Below are positions 17,853 through 27,929 of a DNA stretch of 64,000 bases, one piece after another. The notes beneath the pieces are model-generated. The model was given only the letters and a program-made list of their open reading frames with translations, made no database searches and was not told the DNA's origin. Each line of letters opens with the position of its first letter. The first letter of the stretch is position 1. Both the position numbers and the translations under genes were made by a program. Origin of the DNA: Pseudophaeobacter flagellatus (GTDB taxonomy: Bacteria > Pseudomonadota > Alphaproteobacteria > Rhodobacterales > Rhodobacteraceae); contig NZ_JAJQRG010000001.1 in assembly GCF_021228235.1 (NCBI RefSeq), forward strand, positions 372,001 to 436,000, given 5' to 3'.

Positions 17853-19799
17853 TTACAGCAAATCTGGGGCGGTTGCCTCTAGCGCCAGCGCCTTTGTAAC
17901 ATTCTCGAGACTGTCGACGCGGGTTTGCTTCTCCCCCAGACGGCGGATCGATACAGTGCGCTCTTCGACTTCGCGGTGGCCAATGGCCAGGATCACCGGC
18001 ACCTTGCCAACCGAATGTTCGCGGACTTTGTAGTTGATCTTTTCATTGCGAATATCGGCCTCGGCGCGCACACCGACAGCCTGCAGCTGGGCAACGACCT
18101 CTTGCACGTAGTCATCCGAATCCGAGGTGATCGAGGCGACAACAACCTGACGGGGGGCCAGCCAGAAGGGCAGCTTGCCCGCATGTTCTTCGATCAGGAT
18201 GCCAATGAAACGTTCAAACGAGCCGAGCGTCGCCCGGTGCAGCATAAAGGGACGGTGCTTGTTGCCATCGGTGCCGATGAAGTTGGCCTCCAGGCGTTCC
18301 GGCAGGTTGGGGTCCACCTGCAGGGTGCCGCACTGCCAGTTGCGGCCAATGGCATCCGTGAGGGTGAACTCCAGCTTGGGGCCATAAAAGGCGCCTTCGC
18401 CTTCCAATAGCTCATAGTCATAACCAGCGGCCTTGCAGGCATCGCCGAGGGCCTTTTCGACCAGATCCCAGCTTTCATCGGTGCCGATGCGTTTTTCGGG
18501 GCGGGTCGACAGCTTGATGGTCCAGTTGTGGAAGCCGAGATCGGCATAGACCTTGGACAGGAAGGCGATGAACTTGGCGGTTTCAGACTCGATCTGATCT
18601 TCGGCGCAGAAGATATGGCCGTCATCCTGGGTAAAGCCGCGCACCCGCATGATTCCGTGCAGGGCACCAGAGGGTTCATAGCGGGCGCAGGAGCCGAATT
18701 CCGCCATGCGCAGCGGCAGGTCGCGGTAGGATTTCAGACCCTGGTTGAAGACCTGCACATGGCAGGGGCAGTTCATCGGCTTCAGTGCGTTGACGGCCTT
18801 TTCCCGAGCATGGTCTTCGTCTACTTCGACGATGAACATGTTCTCCTGGTATTTATCCCAGTGGCCAGAGGCCTCCCAGAGTTTGCGATCAACAACCTGC
18901 GGGGTGTTGACCTCGACATAGCCGTCGCGTTCCTGCATGCGGCGCATGTAGTCCTGCAAGGTGGTGTAAATTTTCCAGCCATTGGGGTGCCAGAAGATCT
19001 GGCCGGGAGCCTCTTCCTGCATGTGGAACAGCTCCATCTCGCGGCCCAGCTTGCGGTGGTCGCGCTTGGCAGCCTCTTCCAGCATGTGGAGATGGGCTTT
19101 CAGCTTTTCCTTGCCGGTGAAGGCAACGCCGTAGATGCGCTGCAGCATGGCGCGGTCACTGTCGCCGCGCCAGTAGGCGCCAGCAATCGACATCAGCTTG
19201 AAGGCATCGCCGGGCAGCTGGCCGGTGTGTTGCAGGTGGGGGCCGCGGCACAGATCCTGCCAATCGCCATGCCAGTACATCCGCAATGGCTCATCGCCGG
19301 GAATGGCCTCGATCAGTTCGACCTTATAGGGTTCATCATTGGCGGTGTAGAAATCAATCGCGCGCTGACGGTCCCAGACTTCGGTGGTGACCGGCTCACG
19401 CTTGTTGATGATCTCTTTCATCTTTTTCTCGATCACGCCGAGGTCTTCGGGGGTGAAGGGCTCGGCGCGGTCAAAATCATAGTACCAGCCGTTGTCGATC
19501 ACCGGGCCAATGGTGACCTTGGTGTCGGGCCAGAGCTCCTGCACGGCGCGGGCCATGACATGGGCCAGATCGTGGCGGATCAGCTCATTGGCCTGGGCTT
19601 CGTCCTTGAGAGTGTGCAGGGCGATAGCGGCATTACCCTCGATGGGCCACTGCAGGTCCCAGTGCCTGCCATCAAGGGTGGCAGAGATGGCTTTTTTGGC
19701 CAGAGAGGTCGAAATATCGGCAGCCACTTCGGCGGCGGTGATGCCGGCAGCATAGCTGCGTGCGTTGCCATCGGGGAATGTGAGAGAGATTTGGGCCAT
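17853..19799 (-). CDS. thrS: Threonyl-tRNA synthetase
   Basis: Class II synthetase of 648 aa that charges tRNA-Thr. Domain order is TGS (residues 1-65), tRNA-SAD editing domain with the HDLAHVMA metal motif, catalytic core with motif 2 [15 protein letters not shown] and [13 protein letters not shown], and a C-terminal anticodon-binding domain. The start at 19799 ([11 protein letters not shown]) follows GAGGAG; eleven upstream codons are not part of the family. Essential gene, apparently monocistronic. Confidence 0.97.
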   Translation of the reverse strand: MAQISLTFPDGNARSYAAGITAAEVAADISTSLAKKAISATLDGRHWDLQWPIEGNAAIALHTLKDEAQANELIRHDLAHVMARAVQELWPDTKVTIGPVIDNGWYYDFDRAEPFTPEDLGVIEKKMKEIINKREPVTTEVWDRQRAIDFYTANDEPYKVELIEAIPGDEPLRMYWHGDWQDLCRGPHLQHTGQLPGDAFKLMSIAGAYWRGDSDRAMLQRIYGVAFTGKEKLKAHLHMLEEAAKRDHRKLGREMELFHMQEEAPGQIFWHPNGWKIYTTLQDYMRRMQERDGYVEVNTPQVVDRKLWEASGHWDKYQENMFIVEVDEDHAREKAVNALKPMNCPCHVQVFNQGLKSYRDLPLRMAEFGSCARYEPSGALHGIMRVRGFTQDDGHIFCAEDQIESETAKFIAFLSKVYADLGFHNWTIKLSTRPEKRIGTDESWDLVEKALGDACKAAGYDYELLEGEGAFYGPKLEFTLTDAIGRNWQCGTLQVDPNLPERLEANFIGTDGNKHRPFMLHRATLGSFERFIGILIEEHAGKLPFWLAPRQVVVASITSDSDDYVQEVVAQLQAVGVRAEADIRNEKINYKVREHSVGKVPVILAIGHREVEERTVSIRRLGEKQTRVDSLENVTKALALEATAPDLL

Positions 19800-19970
19800 G
19801 GTTTGGCTGCTCCTCGTCGGTTTGGCGCCCACTGAACGCCCGGTTGCGGGTTATGTGATTGTGGGCTGCTTTCGCAGTTGCGCGTGCCGCTGTCAAGGCG
19901 GCGAGGGGCCAGCCCCTCGCGCTCCCCGGGATATTTGCGGCCAAATGAAATGGAACAGGTTTGCGCCGCT

Positions 19971-20978
19971 TTAGTCTGGCTGTGGGGTGGGGACACCTTG
20001 GCGGATCATGCGGGAATAGTCGGGGGCAATTCCATGCGCCTGGGCGCGGGCGGTGATCCTGCCTTTTTGGGTGAGTTCAGCCAATGGCAGCCCTGTGGCC
20101 AGAACGCCCATATCATAGGCGTATTCCGGCAGGTAGCCATTGGCCATGACGCGCCAGTCCAGTGGGACTTCGCCCAGTATGGTGCGGATCAGTTGAAACA
20201 CCACGGTGGTGCAGTTGGTGGAGAGCGAATTATACCAGCGCGGCGTCTTGGCCAGCTGGTTGGAGGTGGCCACATATTGCAGCAACAGGGCGCGGGCTTG
20301 CTTGGGGCTTGAGTTGAGGCGGTAGAGCTGGACGTCTTCGCCGCGGGCATTGGTGCGGGTGCCGACAAGGTCGCGTTCATCTGCGGCTATGATCGCCAGG
20401 GTGTTGGACTTGAACATATCCGCGAGGGGAGAGAAGGCGCCGTCTTTTTGGCGCCTGACCTCTACGGACCAGGCGATCTGTTCGCCATTGGCGAAACCAA
20501 AGCTGACGATCATATGCGCGATCGTCTTGCCAGCCCAATAGGACATGAACAGATCGACGGTGTTTAGTGTATCGAGATCATAGTGGCGCTGTTCCCAGTG
20601 GGGGTCAAAATCTGTTGGGCTGCGCCAGGTGAAATTGCGCAGGTTGGTCAGGGTCAGCTGGGATCCCTTGACTTCTCCGGTGACTTGGCGCGCCACATCC
20701 GGAGCCCAGTCGCGGTTGACAGGCGGAGTGAGGCTGATCCACCAGGTCAGTACCGCCGCCAGGGCCAGGCAATATGTGGCCAGGGCGCGCAGGCGGCGCG
20801 GGCGAAACAGGCCGCAGATCACCGCCAGTCCAAGCAGCGCAAACCCGACTGCGAGCCCTAGTCGCAGGCCTGCCCCCAAGGGGAGCCGATACCACAAGGC
20901 CAGCACGGCCCAGGCGCTGCAGAGGGAAATGACAAGAGACAGCAGAGCCAGAAAACTGTGGTGCAGTATGCGTGTCAT
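19971..20978 (-). CDS. DUF4105 (Lnb N-terminal-like) membrane-anchored protein
   Basis: 335 aa. Two or three hydrophobic helices occupy residues 5-90, followed by a large domain that should be periplasmic. This domain matches DUF4105: WRSPTDFDPHWEQRHYDLDTLNTVDLF, HMIVSFGF, and STNCTTVVFQLIRT, which carries a cysteine and histidines resembling the papain-like Lnb peptidase fold. Function is unknown; the DUF4105 group has been speculated to be a cysteine hydrolase. The ATG at 20978 follows a CTGGAGGG ribosome-binding site and is more credible than the longer frame. Confidence 0.85.
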   Translation of the reverse strand: MTRILHHSFLALLSLVISLCSAWAVLALWYRLPLGAGLRLGLAVGFALLGLAVICGLFRPRRLRALATYCLALAAVLTWWISLTPPVNRDWAPDVARQVTGEVKGSQLTLTNLRNFTWRSPTDFDPHWEQRHYDLDTLNTVDLFMSYWAGKTIAHMIVSFGFANGEQIAWSVEVRRQKDGAFSPLADMFKSNTLAIIAADERDLVGTRTNARGEDVQLYRLNSSPKQARALLLQYVATSNQLAKTPRWYNSLSTNCTTVVFQLIRTILGEVPLDWRVMANGYLPEYAYDMGVLATGLPLAELTQKGRITARAQAHGIAPDYSRMIRQGVPTPQPD

Positions 20979-21124
20979 GGGGCCCTCCAGGCGGTCGCGG
21001 GTCAATCGCCGCAGCCTAGGGGGAGGTCCGTTTGGGGGCAAGCCCGTCAGCGCGAAGGTGATTTTGGCAATTGCAGCGCTGTCTCCTGCATGGCACATCT
21101 TGGGTAATGAAGGGGAGCAGATGA

Positions 21125-21865
21125 ATGGCTGGAACACAGTTTCTGAAGACCGCGCAGGGGCGTCAGATCGCCTATCATACGCAGGCAGGCGCAGGGCCGA
21201 CGCTGGTGTTTTTGGGCGGGCTGAAATCTGACATGCAGGGCACCAAGGCGCTGCATCTGGAGACCTGGGCCCGTGGTCGTGGCCTTGGGTTTTTGCGCTT
21301 TGATTACTCGGGCCATGGGGAGAGTTCTGGCAGTTTTGAGGCCGGCTGCATTGGCGATTGGCACCAAGATAGCCTGGCAGCGATTGCGGAGCTGACGACC
21401 GGACCGTTGCTGATTGTGGGGTCCTCCATGGGGGGCTGGCAGGCGCTGTTGCTGGCGCGGGCCATCCCGGAGCGCATCTGCGGTATGGTAACCATCGCGG
21501 CGGCCCCCGATTTCACCGAAGATGGCTATTGGCAGAGCTTTAGCGCAGCGCAGAAAGCCGCGTTGGAGAGCCAGGGCTATGTTGAAATGCCCAGCGACTA
21601 CATGGAGCCCTTCCGCATCAGCAAACGGCTGATCGAAGATGGTCGCGATCATCTGGTGCTGCGCACGCCGCTGAATCTGCCCTTTCCAGTGCGCTGCCTG
21701 CAGGGCACGGCGGATACGGCTGTTTCCACCGAAACCGCACTGCGCCTGTTGCACCATGCCAGCGGTGCTGACATCCGTTTGACCCTGGTCAAAGATGCCG
21801 ATCACCGGTTTTCGGACGAGACTTGTCTTGCCCTTATAGAGGCTTCTGTCGCAGAGTTGCTCTAG
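21125..21865 (+). CDS. Alpha/beta hydrolase, ABHD10-like
   Basis: 246-aa soluble hydrolase. The nucleophile elbow is GSSMGGW; the oxyanion segment is LVFLGGLKSDMQGTKA, followed by FDYSGHGESSG. An aspartate and the histidine in DADHRFSD near the C-terminus complete the triad. Relatives include mitochondrial ABHD10, an S-depalmitoylase, but the natural substrate here is not known. ATG 21125 sits in a GGGGAGCAG context. The gene is followed 63 bases later by a VOC protein. Confidence 0.88.
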   Translation: MAGTQFLKTAQGRQIAYHTQAGAGPTLVFLGGLKSDMQGTKALHLETWARGRGLGFLRFDYSGHGESSGSFEAGCIGDWHQDSLAAIAELTTGPLLIVGSSMGGWQALLLARAIPERICGMVTIAAAPDFTEDGYWQSFSAAQKAALESQGYVEMPSDYMEPFRISKRLIEDGRDHLVLRTPLNLPFPVRCLQGTADTAVSTETALRLLHHASGADIRLTLVKDADHRFSDETCLALIEASVAELL

Positions 21866-21927
21866 GTTCGCCGCGCCTGTCCTGCCGATCTTGGCGGGGG
21901 CTTGGTTGGATGAGTTGGAGTTTGAAA

Positions 21928-22359
21928 ATGACTATGGAGCAACGCGTTAGCCTGATCACCCTGGGGGTGCAGGATCTGGACCGGGCCGCGGCGTTTTATA
22001 CGGCTTTGGGGTGGCAGCGCACTGAGAGCCCGGATGGGGTGGTGGCCTTTGATCTGATCTCACAGACCCTAGGGCTATACCCGCTGGAGAAGCTCGCCGA
22101 GGATATCGGATTGCCGATAGAGGCGCTTGGCACCGGGGCGATGACCCTGAGCCATAATACCCGCAGCCCAAAGGAAGTCGATGACGTGATGGAGCTTGCG
22201 CTGGCGGCGGGTGCCGAGGTGCTGCGCCCGGCCGGTGAGGTCTTTTGGGGCGGCTATATTGGTTATTTTCGCTCCCCCGATGGCCACATCTGGGAAGTGG
22301 CGCATAACCCTTTTTCGCCCTTGTCGAAACAGGGGGCCTTTCGTTGGGATGGATACTGA
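21928..22359 (+). CDS. VOC family protein
   Basis: A 143-aa vicinal-oxygen-chelate protein of the glyoxalase/bleomycin-resistance fold. Strand motifs are VSLITLGVQDLDRAAAFYTALGW and GYIGYFRSPDGHIWEVAHNP; the first-half histidine ligand of true glyoxalases is absent. The start at 21928 is chosen from an upstream TTGGAG. The function is unknown, and the gene could be cotranscribed with the preceding hydrolase. Confidence 0.8.
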   Translation: MTMEQRVSLITLGVQDLDRAAAFYTALGWQRTESPDGVVAFDLISQTLGLYPLEKLAEDIGLPIEALGTGAMTLSHNTRSPKEVDDVMELALAAGAEVLRPAGEVFWGGYIGYFRSPDGHIWEVAHNPFSPLSKQGAFRWDGY

Positions 22360-22526
22360 TGGTCCCGCTGGGGGCTTTGCGTGAAATGGTTCTTGCCCTT
22401 GGCAAGCCTAGGCTGCACAAACACCTATAGGGCGAGTTGTGCAGGATCGGCACTGCCGTATTGTTTGGCCGGGTTGCATCCGGCAGGGGCTTGCAGATGC
22501 AATCCCGGCAGAGAAGGGGCAGAGGC

Positions 22527-23291
22527 ATGGAGCAGGGCGAAAATTTAGGCGCAGAACCGGTGGTTTTTCTGCCGGGAATGATGTGCGACGCGCGGATCTT
22601 CACACCGCAAATCCTGGCGCTGTCAAAGCAGGCCCCGGTCATGGCTGCACCGCTGTTTGGTGGCGAGACGGTGGAGCAGATTGCCAGCCATATTCTGGAG
22701 ATGTTGCCTGCGCGCTTTGCCCTGGTGGGGCTGTCGATGGGGGGCATTGTGGCGCTGGAAATTCTACGCCGAGCCCCTGCGCGGGTTTCTCGTCTGTGTC
22801 TTATGGCGACGACCCCCCTGGCTGAAACGCCGGATCAAGCAGCGATGCGTGAGCCGCTGATCATCAGCGCCCGTACCGGGGGGCTGGAAACGGCGCTGCA
22901 GCAGTCACTGCCCCCAGAGGTGCTGGCACCGGGGGCGCAGCGGCTCGAGATCCTTAGTCTGGTGCGCAATATGGGGCTGGATCTGGGGGCAGAGCTGTTT
23001 GTCGCGCAAAGCCGCGCCCTGCAACGCCGCGTCGATCAGCAGGCCACGGCACGTCGCTGTCGGGTGCCGACCTTGATCCTGTGCGGCGAACATGATCGCC
23101 TGACCCCGGTAAAGCGGCATGAATTCCTGGCTGAACTGATCCCCCATGCTGGGCTCAAGATCATTTCAGGGGCAGGGCATTTGCCAAGTCTGGAACAGCC
23201 AGAGGAGGTCACTCAGGCGCTGCTTGGCTGGCTCTCTGTCCCCGGTAAACGTCCCGGTGAACGACCTGTTGAACCTTTGGTGGAGACCTGA
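22527..23291 (+). CDS. Alpha/beta fold hydrolase
   Basis: 254 aa. Recognisable alpha/beta hydrolase marks are VVFLPGMMCDARIF near the N-terminus, the nucleophile elbow VGLSMGGIVALEI (Ser near residue 86) and the C-terminal triad histidine in ISGAGHLPSLEQPEEV. The ILCGEHDRLTP stretch contains the acid. The start at 22527 follows GAAGGGGCAG; an earlier frame start at 22437 has no ribosome-binding site. Substrate unknown. Confidence 0.85.
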   Translation: MEQGENLGAEPVVFLPGMMCDARIFTPQILALSKQAPVMAAPLFGGETVEQIASHILEMLPARFALVGLSMGGIVALEILRRAPARVSRLCLMATTPLAETPDQAAMREPLIISARTGGLETALQQSLPPEVLAPGAQRLEILSLVRNMGLDLGAELFVAQSRALQRRVDQQATARRCRVPTLILCGEHDRLTPVKRHEFLAELIPHAGLKIISGAGHLPSLEQPEEVTQALLGWLSVPGKRPGERPVEPLVET

Positions 23292-23329
23292 GGGCGCGGG
23301 CACGGTGCCCCGCCCTCCTGGCATTCCGG

Positions 23330-23902
23330 TTAGGGGTACAGACTGGCCCGTTCTTCTTTGCTCAAGACCTTGGCTTTGGTCATGGGCTGGCTGGATGCGC
23401 TGTCAAAAAATGGAGTTTGGCGCCACATGCCAGAGAGGCGTGCGGTGATCATCCGGGAAAAGATGCCATAGACCATGCGCATCATTCCTTCGTTGCGGGG
23501 GGGCTTGCCCGGCTGCGGAACGGCGGATCGCGCCCGGACCTTGCCAAGGCAGTCTGGGTTTTGAAACAGATCTGAACGCATCCCAGCAAAGGCCAGTTGC
23601 GGCTTGGCCAGCGTATTGGCAAACGGCGTGTCACAACAACCGGCATACCAGCGATGCAGCCCCTTTGGCCCCAACCGCATCAGTTGCAGATATTCGGCGC
23701 CTTGGGTCAGGGTGATAGCATGTGGGGCAAGTTGAAACAGATCAACCCCATCCACTGGATCGGGCTGATTATGATACAGTTCTGCGGCGCGGCAATCTGA
23801 GCAAAAGCAAAGCAGCCTCAACCCGGATTTTCGACCCTCAGCCGAGATATGTCCAGCCAGACGGCCGCAGTTGCAGGAAAACGTGCAGGCCCCGTCGCTC
23901 AT
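23330..23902 (-). CDS. DUF6151 / GFA-like zinc-binding protein
   Basis: 190 aa with a pattern of cysteines that should bind zinc: SCNCG near the start, CFCSDC around residue 32, and AGCCDTPF around residue 88, resembling glutathione-dependent formaldehyde-activating enzymes. The remainder is hydrophilic with a Met/Arg-rich helix near residues 139-165. The family has no assigned reaction. Its start lies three bases from the end of phaZ on the same strand, so it is probably cotranscribed with phaZ. Confidence 0.8.
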   Translation of the reverse strand: MSDGACTFSCNCGRLAGHISAEGRKSGLRLLCFCSDCRAAELYHNQPDPVDGVDLFQLAPHAITLTQGAEYLQLMRLGPKGLHRWYAGCCDTPFANTLAKPQLAFAGMRSDLFQNPDCLGKVRARSAVPQPGKPPRNEGMMRMVYGIFSRMITARLSGMWRQTPFFDSASSQPMTKAKVLSKEERASLYP

Positions 23903-23905
23903 GGA

Positions 23906-25225
23906 TTAGGCCTTACGGGCTTGTGTTGGGGTCTTGGCCTGGCTTGCGGCTTTGGCTGTGCTGGCGGCTGCCGGTGCCTTTGCCGTGGTGGGTTTGCGGG
24001 TGTTTGCATCCATGAAATCAATTACCAAGGGGCGGATATTGTCGCGCCAGCTGCTGCCGGCAAAGATACCGTAGTGACCGGCGCCGGGTTCCACATGGCT
24101 GGCTTTCTTGCTGTCGGGCAGGCCTGTACACAGATCAAGCGCGGCGATGCATTGCCCGGGCGCGGAAATATCGTCATTGGCGCCTTCGACGGTTTTGACC
24201 GCCACATCCGTAATTGCCCCGATATCGACCTTGTGGCCATCGACGACAAATTCGTTGCGCGCAATCTCGCGCGACTTGAACACCCGTTCCACGGTCGAGA
24301 GGTAGAATTCCGCCGTCATGTCCATAACGGCCAGATATTCATCGTAAAATCGGTTGTGGTGATCATGATCCGAGGCATCGCCGCGGCTGGTGCGCTGGAT
24401 TTGATCGCTGAAGGCCTTGGCGTGGCGTTCCATGTTCATCGACATGAAAGAGGACAGTTGCAACAGGCCGGGATAGACCTTGCGGCCGACGCCCTTGTAT
24501 TTGAAACCAACCCGCTGGATCATGGTTTCTTCCAGCTGGCCCATCGTGACGCGGCGGCCAAAATCTGTGACCTCGGTTGGGGTTGCATCTGGATCCACTG
24601 GCCCGCCGATCAGGGTCAAGGATGAGGGCTGCGCCTTTGGATCCTGCTCTGCCAGATAGGCGGTGGCGGCCAGGGTCAATGGGGCGGGTTGGCAGACGGC
24701 GACGACATGGGATTCCGGTCCCATTTCGCGCATGAAATCAACCAAATAGAGTGTATAATCTTCGATATCGAACTTGCCGGCGGATACCGGAATGTCGCGG
24801 GCATTGTGCCAATCCGTGATATAGACTTCGCAGTTCACCAGTAGGCTCTTGACGGTTGAACGTAGCAGGGTTGCGTAGTGGCCGGACATCGGTGCCACAA
24901 CCAGAACCTTGCGGGGCTGTTCCTTGCGGCCGGACACACGAAAATGGATCAGGTCGCCAAAGTCGCGCTTCACAATCGGGGTGACCTCGACAAGATGGTC
25001 CTTGCCGTCTTCGCAGGTGAAGCTGTGGATGCCCCAGTCAGGCTTTACCGTCATGCGGTGAAAGCTGCGCTCGGTGACTTCGCCCCAGGCGGCCATCCAG
25101 CTGAGCGCCGGATTGGGAAGCGTTGAAAAGATGGGATATGAGCCTATGGACTGAGCACTGGCGCCGAGCCATTGGTTCATGTTTCGGGCCGTTTCCATCA
25201 GGTCGTAGGACATCATAAAACGCAT
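23906..25225 (-). CDS. phaZ: Intracellular polyhydroxyalkanoate depolymerase
   Basis: Degrades stored PHB to 3-hydroxybutyrate oligomers inside the granule. The 439-aa protein has the cysteine nucleophile Cys178 in VCQPAP (a replacement of the serine lipase box), as in the PhaZ1-type intracellular enzymes, preceded by VLVVAPMSGHYATLL and ITDWHNARDIP. The C-terminus is an Ala/Lys-rich tail. It is divergent from phaC and has a DUF6151 gene after it. The frame continues 18 codons upstream of the preferred ATG at 25225. Confidence 0.93.
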   Translation of the reverse strand: MRFMMSYDLMETARNMNQWLGASAQSIGSYPIFSTLPNPALSWMAAWGEVTERSFHRMTVKPDWGIHSFTCEDGKDHLVEVTPIVKRDFGDLIHFRVSGRKEQPRKVLVVAPMSGHYATLLRSTVKSLLVNCEVYITDWHNARDIPVSAGKFDIEDYTLYLVDFMREMGPESHVVAVCQPAPLTLAATAYLAEQDPKAQPSSLTLIGGPVDPDATPTEVTDFGRRVTMGQLEETMIQRVGFKYKGVGRKVYPGLLQLSSFMSMNMERHAKAFSDQIQRTSRGDASDHDHHNRFYDEYLAVMDMTAEFYLSTVERVFKSREIARNEFVVDGHKVDIGAITDVAVKTVEGANDDISAPGQCIAALDLCTGLPDSKKASHVEPGAGHYGIFAGSSWRDNIRPLVIDFMDANTRKPTTAKAPAAASTAKAASQAKTPTQARKA

Positions 25226-25349
25226 AAGGCTTTCCTTTTTAACTGTTTGCCGCAGGGGCGTTCGCGCAAGACTCTGCAACTTTTGGCAGTAAATTATACA
25301 GGGCCTCGGACCTTTCGTCGCTTTGGCGTAACATGGCTAAACCAGTATT

Positions 25350-25360
25350 CTGCACAGCAG
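25350..25360. promoter_or_regulatory. Candidate PhaR operator upstream of phaC
   Basis: CTGCACAGCAG, an exact CTGC-N3-GCAG sequence, the kind bound by PhaR in Rhodobacter and Paracoccus. It lies 24 bases before the phaC start, between divergent phaZ and phaC. Confidence 0.7.
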
Positions 25361-25384
25361 AAAGAGTATGGGGGATTCCTTAAG

Positions 25385-27190
25385 ATGACAACAAGTGACG
25401 CAGTGGACCATGGTACTTCTCCGGAACACATTGAACGGCTTAAGGAAAATCTGGAGCGTGTAGAGCAGCTCTCGCAGAAACTGATCGAAATTATGGCAAG
25501 TAAGAAAGGCCATCACCCCGGATTGGATGGTCCGAATCAAGATCTTTTTGCACGTGCAGCAACGTCGTACTGGGCTGAAATCCTGCAAAACCCCGCAAAA
25601 CTGATGGAGCAACAGGTGGAGTTCTGGGGCAAATCGGTGCTCAACTTTGCCGAAGCGCAACAGATTCTGGCAGCGCAGGAGGTTGAAATCCCGGAGGCCG
25701 ATCGCGTGGAGGATCGCCGCTTTGGAAATCCGATGTGGGAAAAGAACCCCTATTTTCACTATGTGAAGCAACAATATCTGACCAATGCTCAGACCATTCG
25801 CACAGCGGTTGAAGGGGTCGAAGATCTGTCTCCTATTGATCGCCGTCGGCTCAGTTATTTTTCGGATCAGATAATCAACATGATGGCACCGACCAACTTT
25901 CTGCCTACCAACCCGGATGCGCTGGAAAAGGCGCTAGCGACCGAGGGGCAATCGCTTGTCGACGGGCTGCAGAACCTGGTGGATGATCTGGAAGCCAATA
26001 ATGGCGAGCTGGTGGTGCGTCTGGCGGATGAAAGCGCCTTTGAGATCGGGCGCAACATCGGCACAACCCCGGGCGAGGTTGTGTTTCGCAACCGAATGAT
26101 GGAGATGATCCAGTATCGCCCTACCACAGAAACCGTGCATGAAACCCCCATCGTGCTGTTTCCGCCCTGGATCAACAAATTCTATATTCTTGATCTCAAG
26201 GCGCAAAACAGTCTGATCAAATGGGTGACCGAGCAGGGCTACACCCTGTTTGTGGTCTCTTGGATCAACCCCAATGGCGATTACGCAGATGTGGGGCTGG
26301 AAGAATACGTCGAAGAAGGTTTCCTGACGGCAATCAACAAGGCCAAGGAGATCTGCGCGGTCAAACAGGTCAATGCCATCGGCTATTGCATCGCAGGCAC
26401 CACGCTAAGCCTGACCTTGGCGCTGATGAAAAAACGTGGCGATAAATCGGTAAAGTCGGCCACGCTGTTTACCGCGCTGACGGATTTTTCCGATCAGGGG
26501 GATTTTACGCCCTTTCTGCAGAATGATTTTGTCGATGCCATCGTCGAAGAGATCGGCGAAGACGGTATTCTGCCCTCTTACATCATGGCGCGAACCTTTT
26601 CCTATCTGCGGGCCAATGATCTTGTCTATGGGCCGGCCATTCGCAGTTATATGCTGGGGGAAACCCCGCCGGCCTTTGATTTGCTTTACTGGAACGGTGA
26701 TGGTGCCAATCTGCCGGGGAAGATGGCGCAGCAGTATCTGCGCCGCCTCTGTCAGGCCAATGAATTTGCTACCGACGGGTTTGAACTGTTTGGCGAGACA
26801 TTGCATTTACGGGATGTGGATATTCCGCTGATGGCCGTGACCTGCGAGACAGATCACATTGCCCGCTGGAGCGATTGTTATCGCGGGGTGCAGGCCATGG
26901 GCGGGCGCAGCAAGACCTTTGTGGTCTCCCAGTCGGGCCATATCGCGGGGATCATCAATCCGCCCAGCCGCAACAAATATGGTCATTACACCAATGACGA
27001 CCTCAAGCTGTCGCCCGAAGCCTGGATGGAGGGCGCGGCCTTTCACGAAGGATCCTGGTGGCCCCGTTGGGAAGCCTGGCTGAAAAAGCGTTCTGGCAAG
27101 CAGGTGCCCGCGCGGGAACCGGGTGATTCGAACAATCCTCCGCTAGAACCGGCACCGGGCAGCTATGTGCTGCGTCGGGCAAGTGTTTGA
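25385..27190 (+). CDS. phaC: Class I polyhydroxyalkanoate synthase
   Basis: Polymerises (R)-3-hydroxybutyryl-CoA into PHB on granules. The 601-aa protein has the lipase-like box GYCIAGT with catalytic Cys335, Asp490 in CETDHIARW and His519 in SQSGHIAGI, the complete PhaC triad. The N-terminal ~190 residues are the less conserved region, with the FYILDLKAQNSLIKW segment just before the core. ATG 25385 is chosen because the longer frame would overlap phaZ on the other strand and is unlike PhaC. Divergent from phaZ; phaP follows 131 bases on. Confidence 0.96.
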   Translation: MTTSDAVDHGTSPEHIERLKENLERVEQLSQKLIEIMASKKGHHPGLDGPNQDLFARAATSYWAEILQNPAKLMEQQVEFWGKSVLNFAEAQQILAAQEVEIPEADRVEDRRFGNPMWEKNPYFHYVKQQYLTNAQTIRTAVEGVEDLSPIDRRRLSYFSDQIINMMAPTNFLPTNPDALEKALATEGQSLVDGLQNLVDDLEANNGELVVRLADESAFEIGRNIGTTPGEVVFRNRMMEMIQYRPTTETVHETPIVLFPPWINKFYILDLKAQNSLIKWVTEQGYTLFVVSWINPNGDYADVGLEEYVEEGFLTAINKAKEICAVKQVNAIGYCIAGTTLSLTLALMKKRGDKSVKSATLFTALTDFSDQGDFTPFLQNDFVDAIVEEIGEDGILPSYIMARTFSYLRANDLVYGPAIRSYMLGETPPAFDLLYWNGDGANLPGKMAQQYLRRLCQANEFATDGFELFGETLHLRDVDIPLMAVTCETDHIARWSDCYRGVQAMGGRSKTFVVSQSGHIAGIINPPSRNKYGHYTNDDLKLSPEAWMEGAAFHEGSWWPRWEAWLKKRSGKQVPAREPGDSNNPPLEPAPGSYVLRRASV

Positions 27191-27212
27191 TTTCCTTTGG
27201 CCTGTGAAGTTT

Positions 27213-27257
27213 TTCTGCATCGCAGCATGAAAAAACTTGAAATGCTGCGATGCAGAA
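27213..27257. promoter_or_regulatory. PhaR operator (double CTGC-N3-GCAG) upstream of phaP
   Basis: A perfect 16-bp inverted repeat (27213-27228 with 27242-27257, 13-base spacer) containing two PhaR half-palindromes: CTGCATCGCAG (27215-27225) and CTGCGATGCAG (27245-27255). The arrangement and position (65 bases before phaP) are what PhaR-regulated phasin promoters show in this group. Confidence 0.85.
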
Positions 27258-27321
27258 AGTATATTGTCCTCATGCTGAAACGCGGGATGGTCCCGAGTTG
27301 GCAACGTAAGGAACCAGTTCA

Positions 27322-27765
27322 ATGGCTAAGACCCAAGATTTTACCGCTATGATGAAAGACATGATGGGCGCATTTCCGGTGGATACCTCCGCTATGGAAG
27401 ATGTCTTCAAAAACACTGCCGCACTGAATGAAAAGCTGAGCGCTGTTGTTCTTGGTGCTGCTGAGCAGTCCTCTGAGATCTCCAGCAAGTGGACAAAAGA
27501 CGCCCTGGCCAAAATGTCCGGCGTTTCCAAAGTACAAAGCGACCCTGCTGAATACGCAAAATCCGCCACCGATTTCGCAAGTGCCTCTGCTGAGGTTGCT
27601 GCTGAGAACCTGGCAGCTTTTGCTGAAGTCGCAAAAAAGGCGCAGATGGAAACCGTTGAACTGCTGATGTCCGCCGGTAAGGACATGGGCGAAGAAGCAA
27701 CTGCCGCTGTCCAAAAGGCCACCACCGAGGTGACCGCTGCTGCGAAAAAAGCCGCTGCAAAATAA
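27322..27765 (+). CDS. phaP: Phasin family protein
   Basis: Small amphipathic PHB-granule coat protein of 147 aa. It is almost wholly helical, rich in Ala, Lys and Glu, without cysteine, and has a central coiled-coil-like helix (residues 70-110) and an Ala/Lys tail. It matches the phasin TIGR01841-type group from alphaproteobacteria. Strong repression is likely via the PhaR double site upstream. A terminator follows 75 bases after the stop. Confidence 0.93.
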   Translation: MAKTQDFTAMMKDMMGAFPVDTSAMEDVFKNTAALNEKLSAVVLGAAEQSSEISSKWTKDALAKMSGVSKVQSDPAEYAKSATDFASASAEVAAENLAAFAEVAKKAQMETVELLMSAGKDMGEEATAAVQKATTEVTAAAKKAAAK

Positions 27766-27840
27766 GCAGACGCAAGGCTGAGCACCAAGCGCGGGATCAA
27801 CACGCCTCCTCCCTGATGTTGAACCTATGCCACGGTGTTG

Positions 27841-27874
27841 AAAAAGGACAGATCCCCGGGATCTGTCCTTTTTT
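27841..27874. terminator. Bidirectional rho-independent terminator after phaP
   Basis: Nearly perfect 16-bp inverted repeat (AAAAAGGACAGATCCC at 27841 with its complement ending at 27874) with A/T-runs on both sides. It separates phaP from the convergent oxidoreductase gene. Confidence 0.93.
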
Positions 27875-27929
27875 GTACGGCCAGGCCTTGCTGTGATAGC
27901 GCTCGTTCACGCCCTGGCAGGGCAGCAGG

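Noticed and set aside
18528-19835. 435-codon plus-strand frame opposite thrS
   Set aside because: Antisense shadow of thrS for the same reason.
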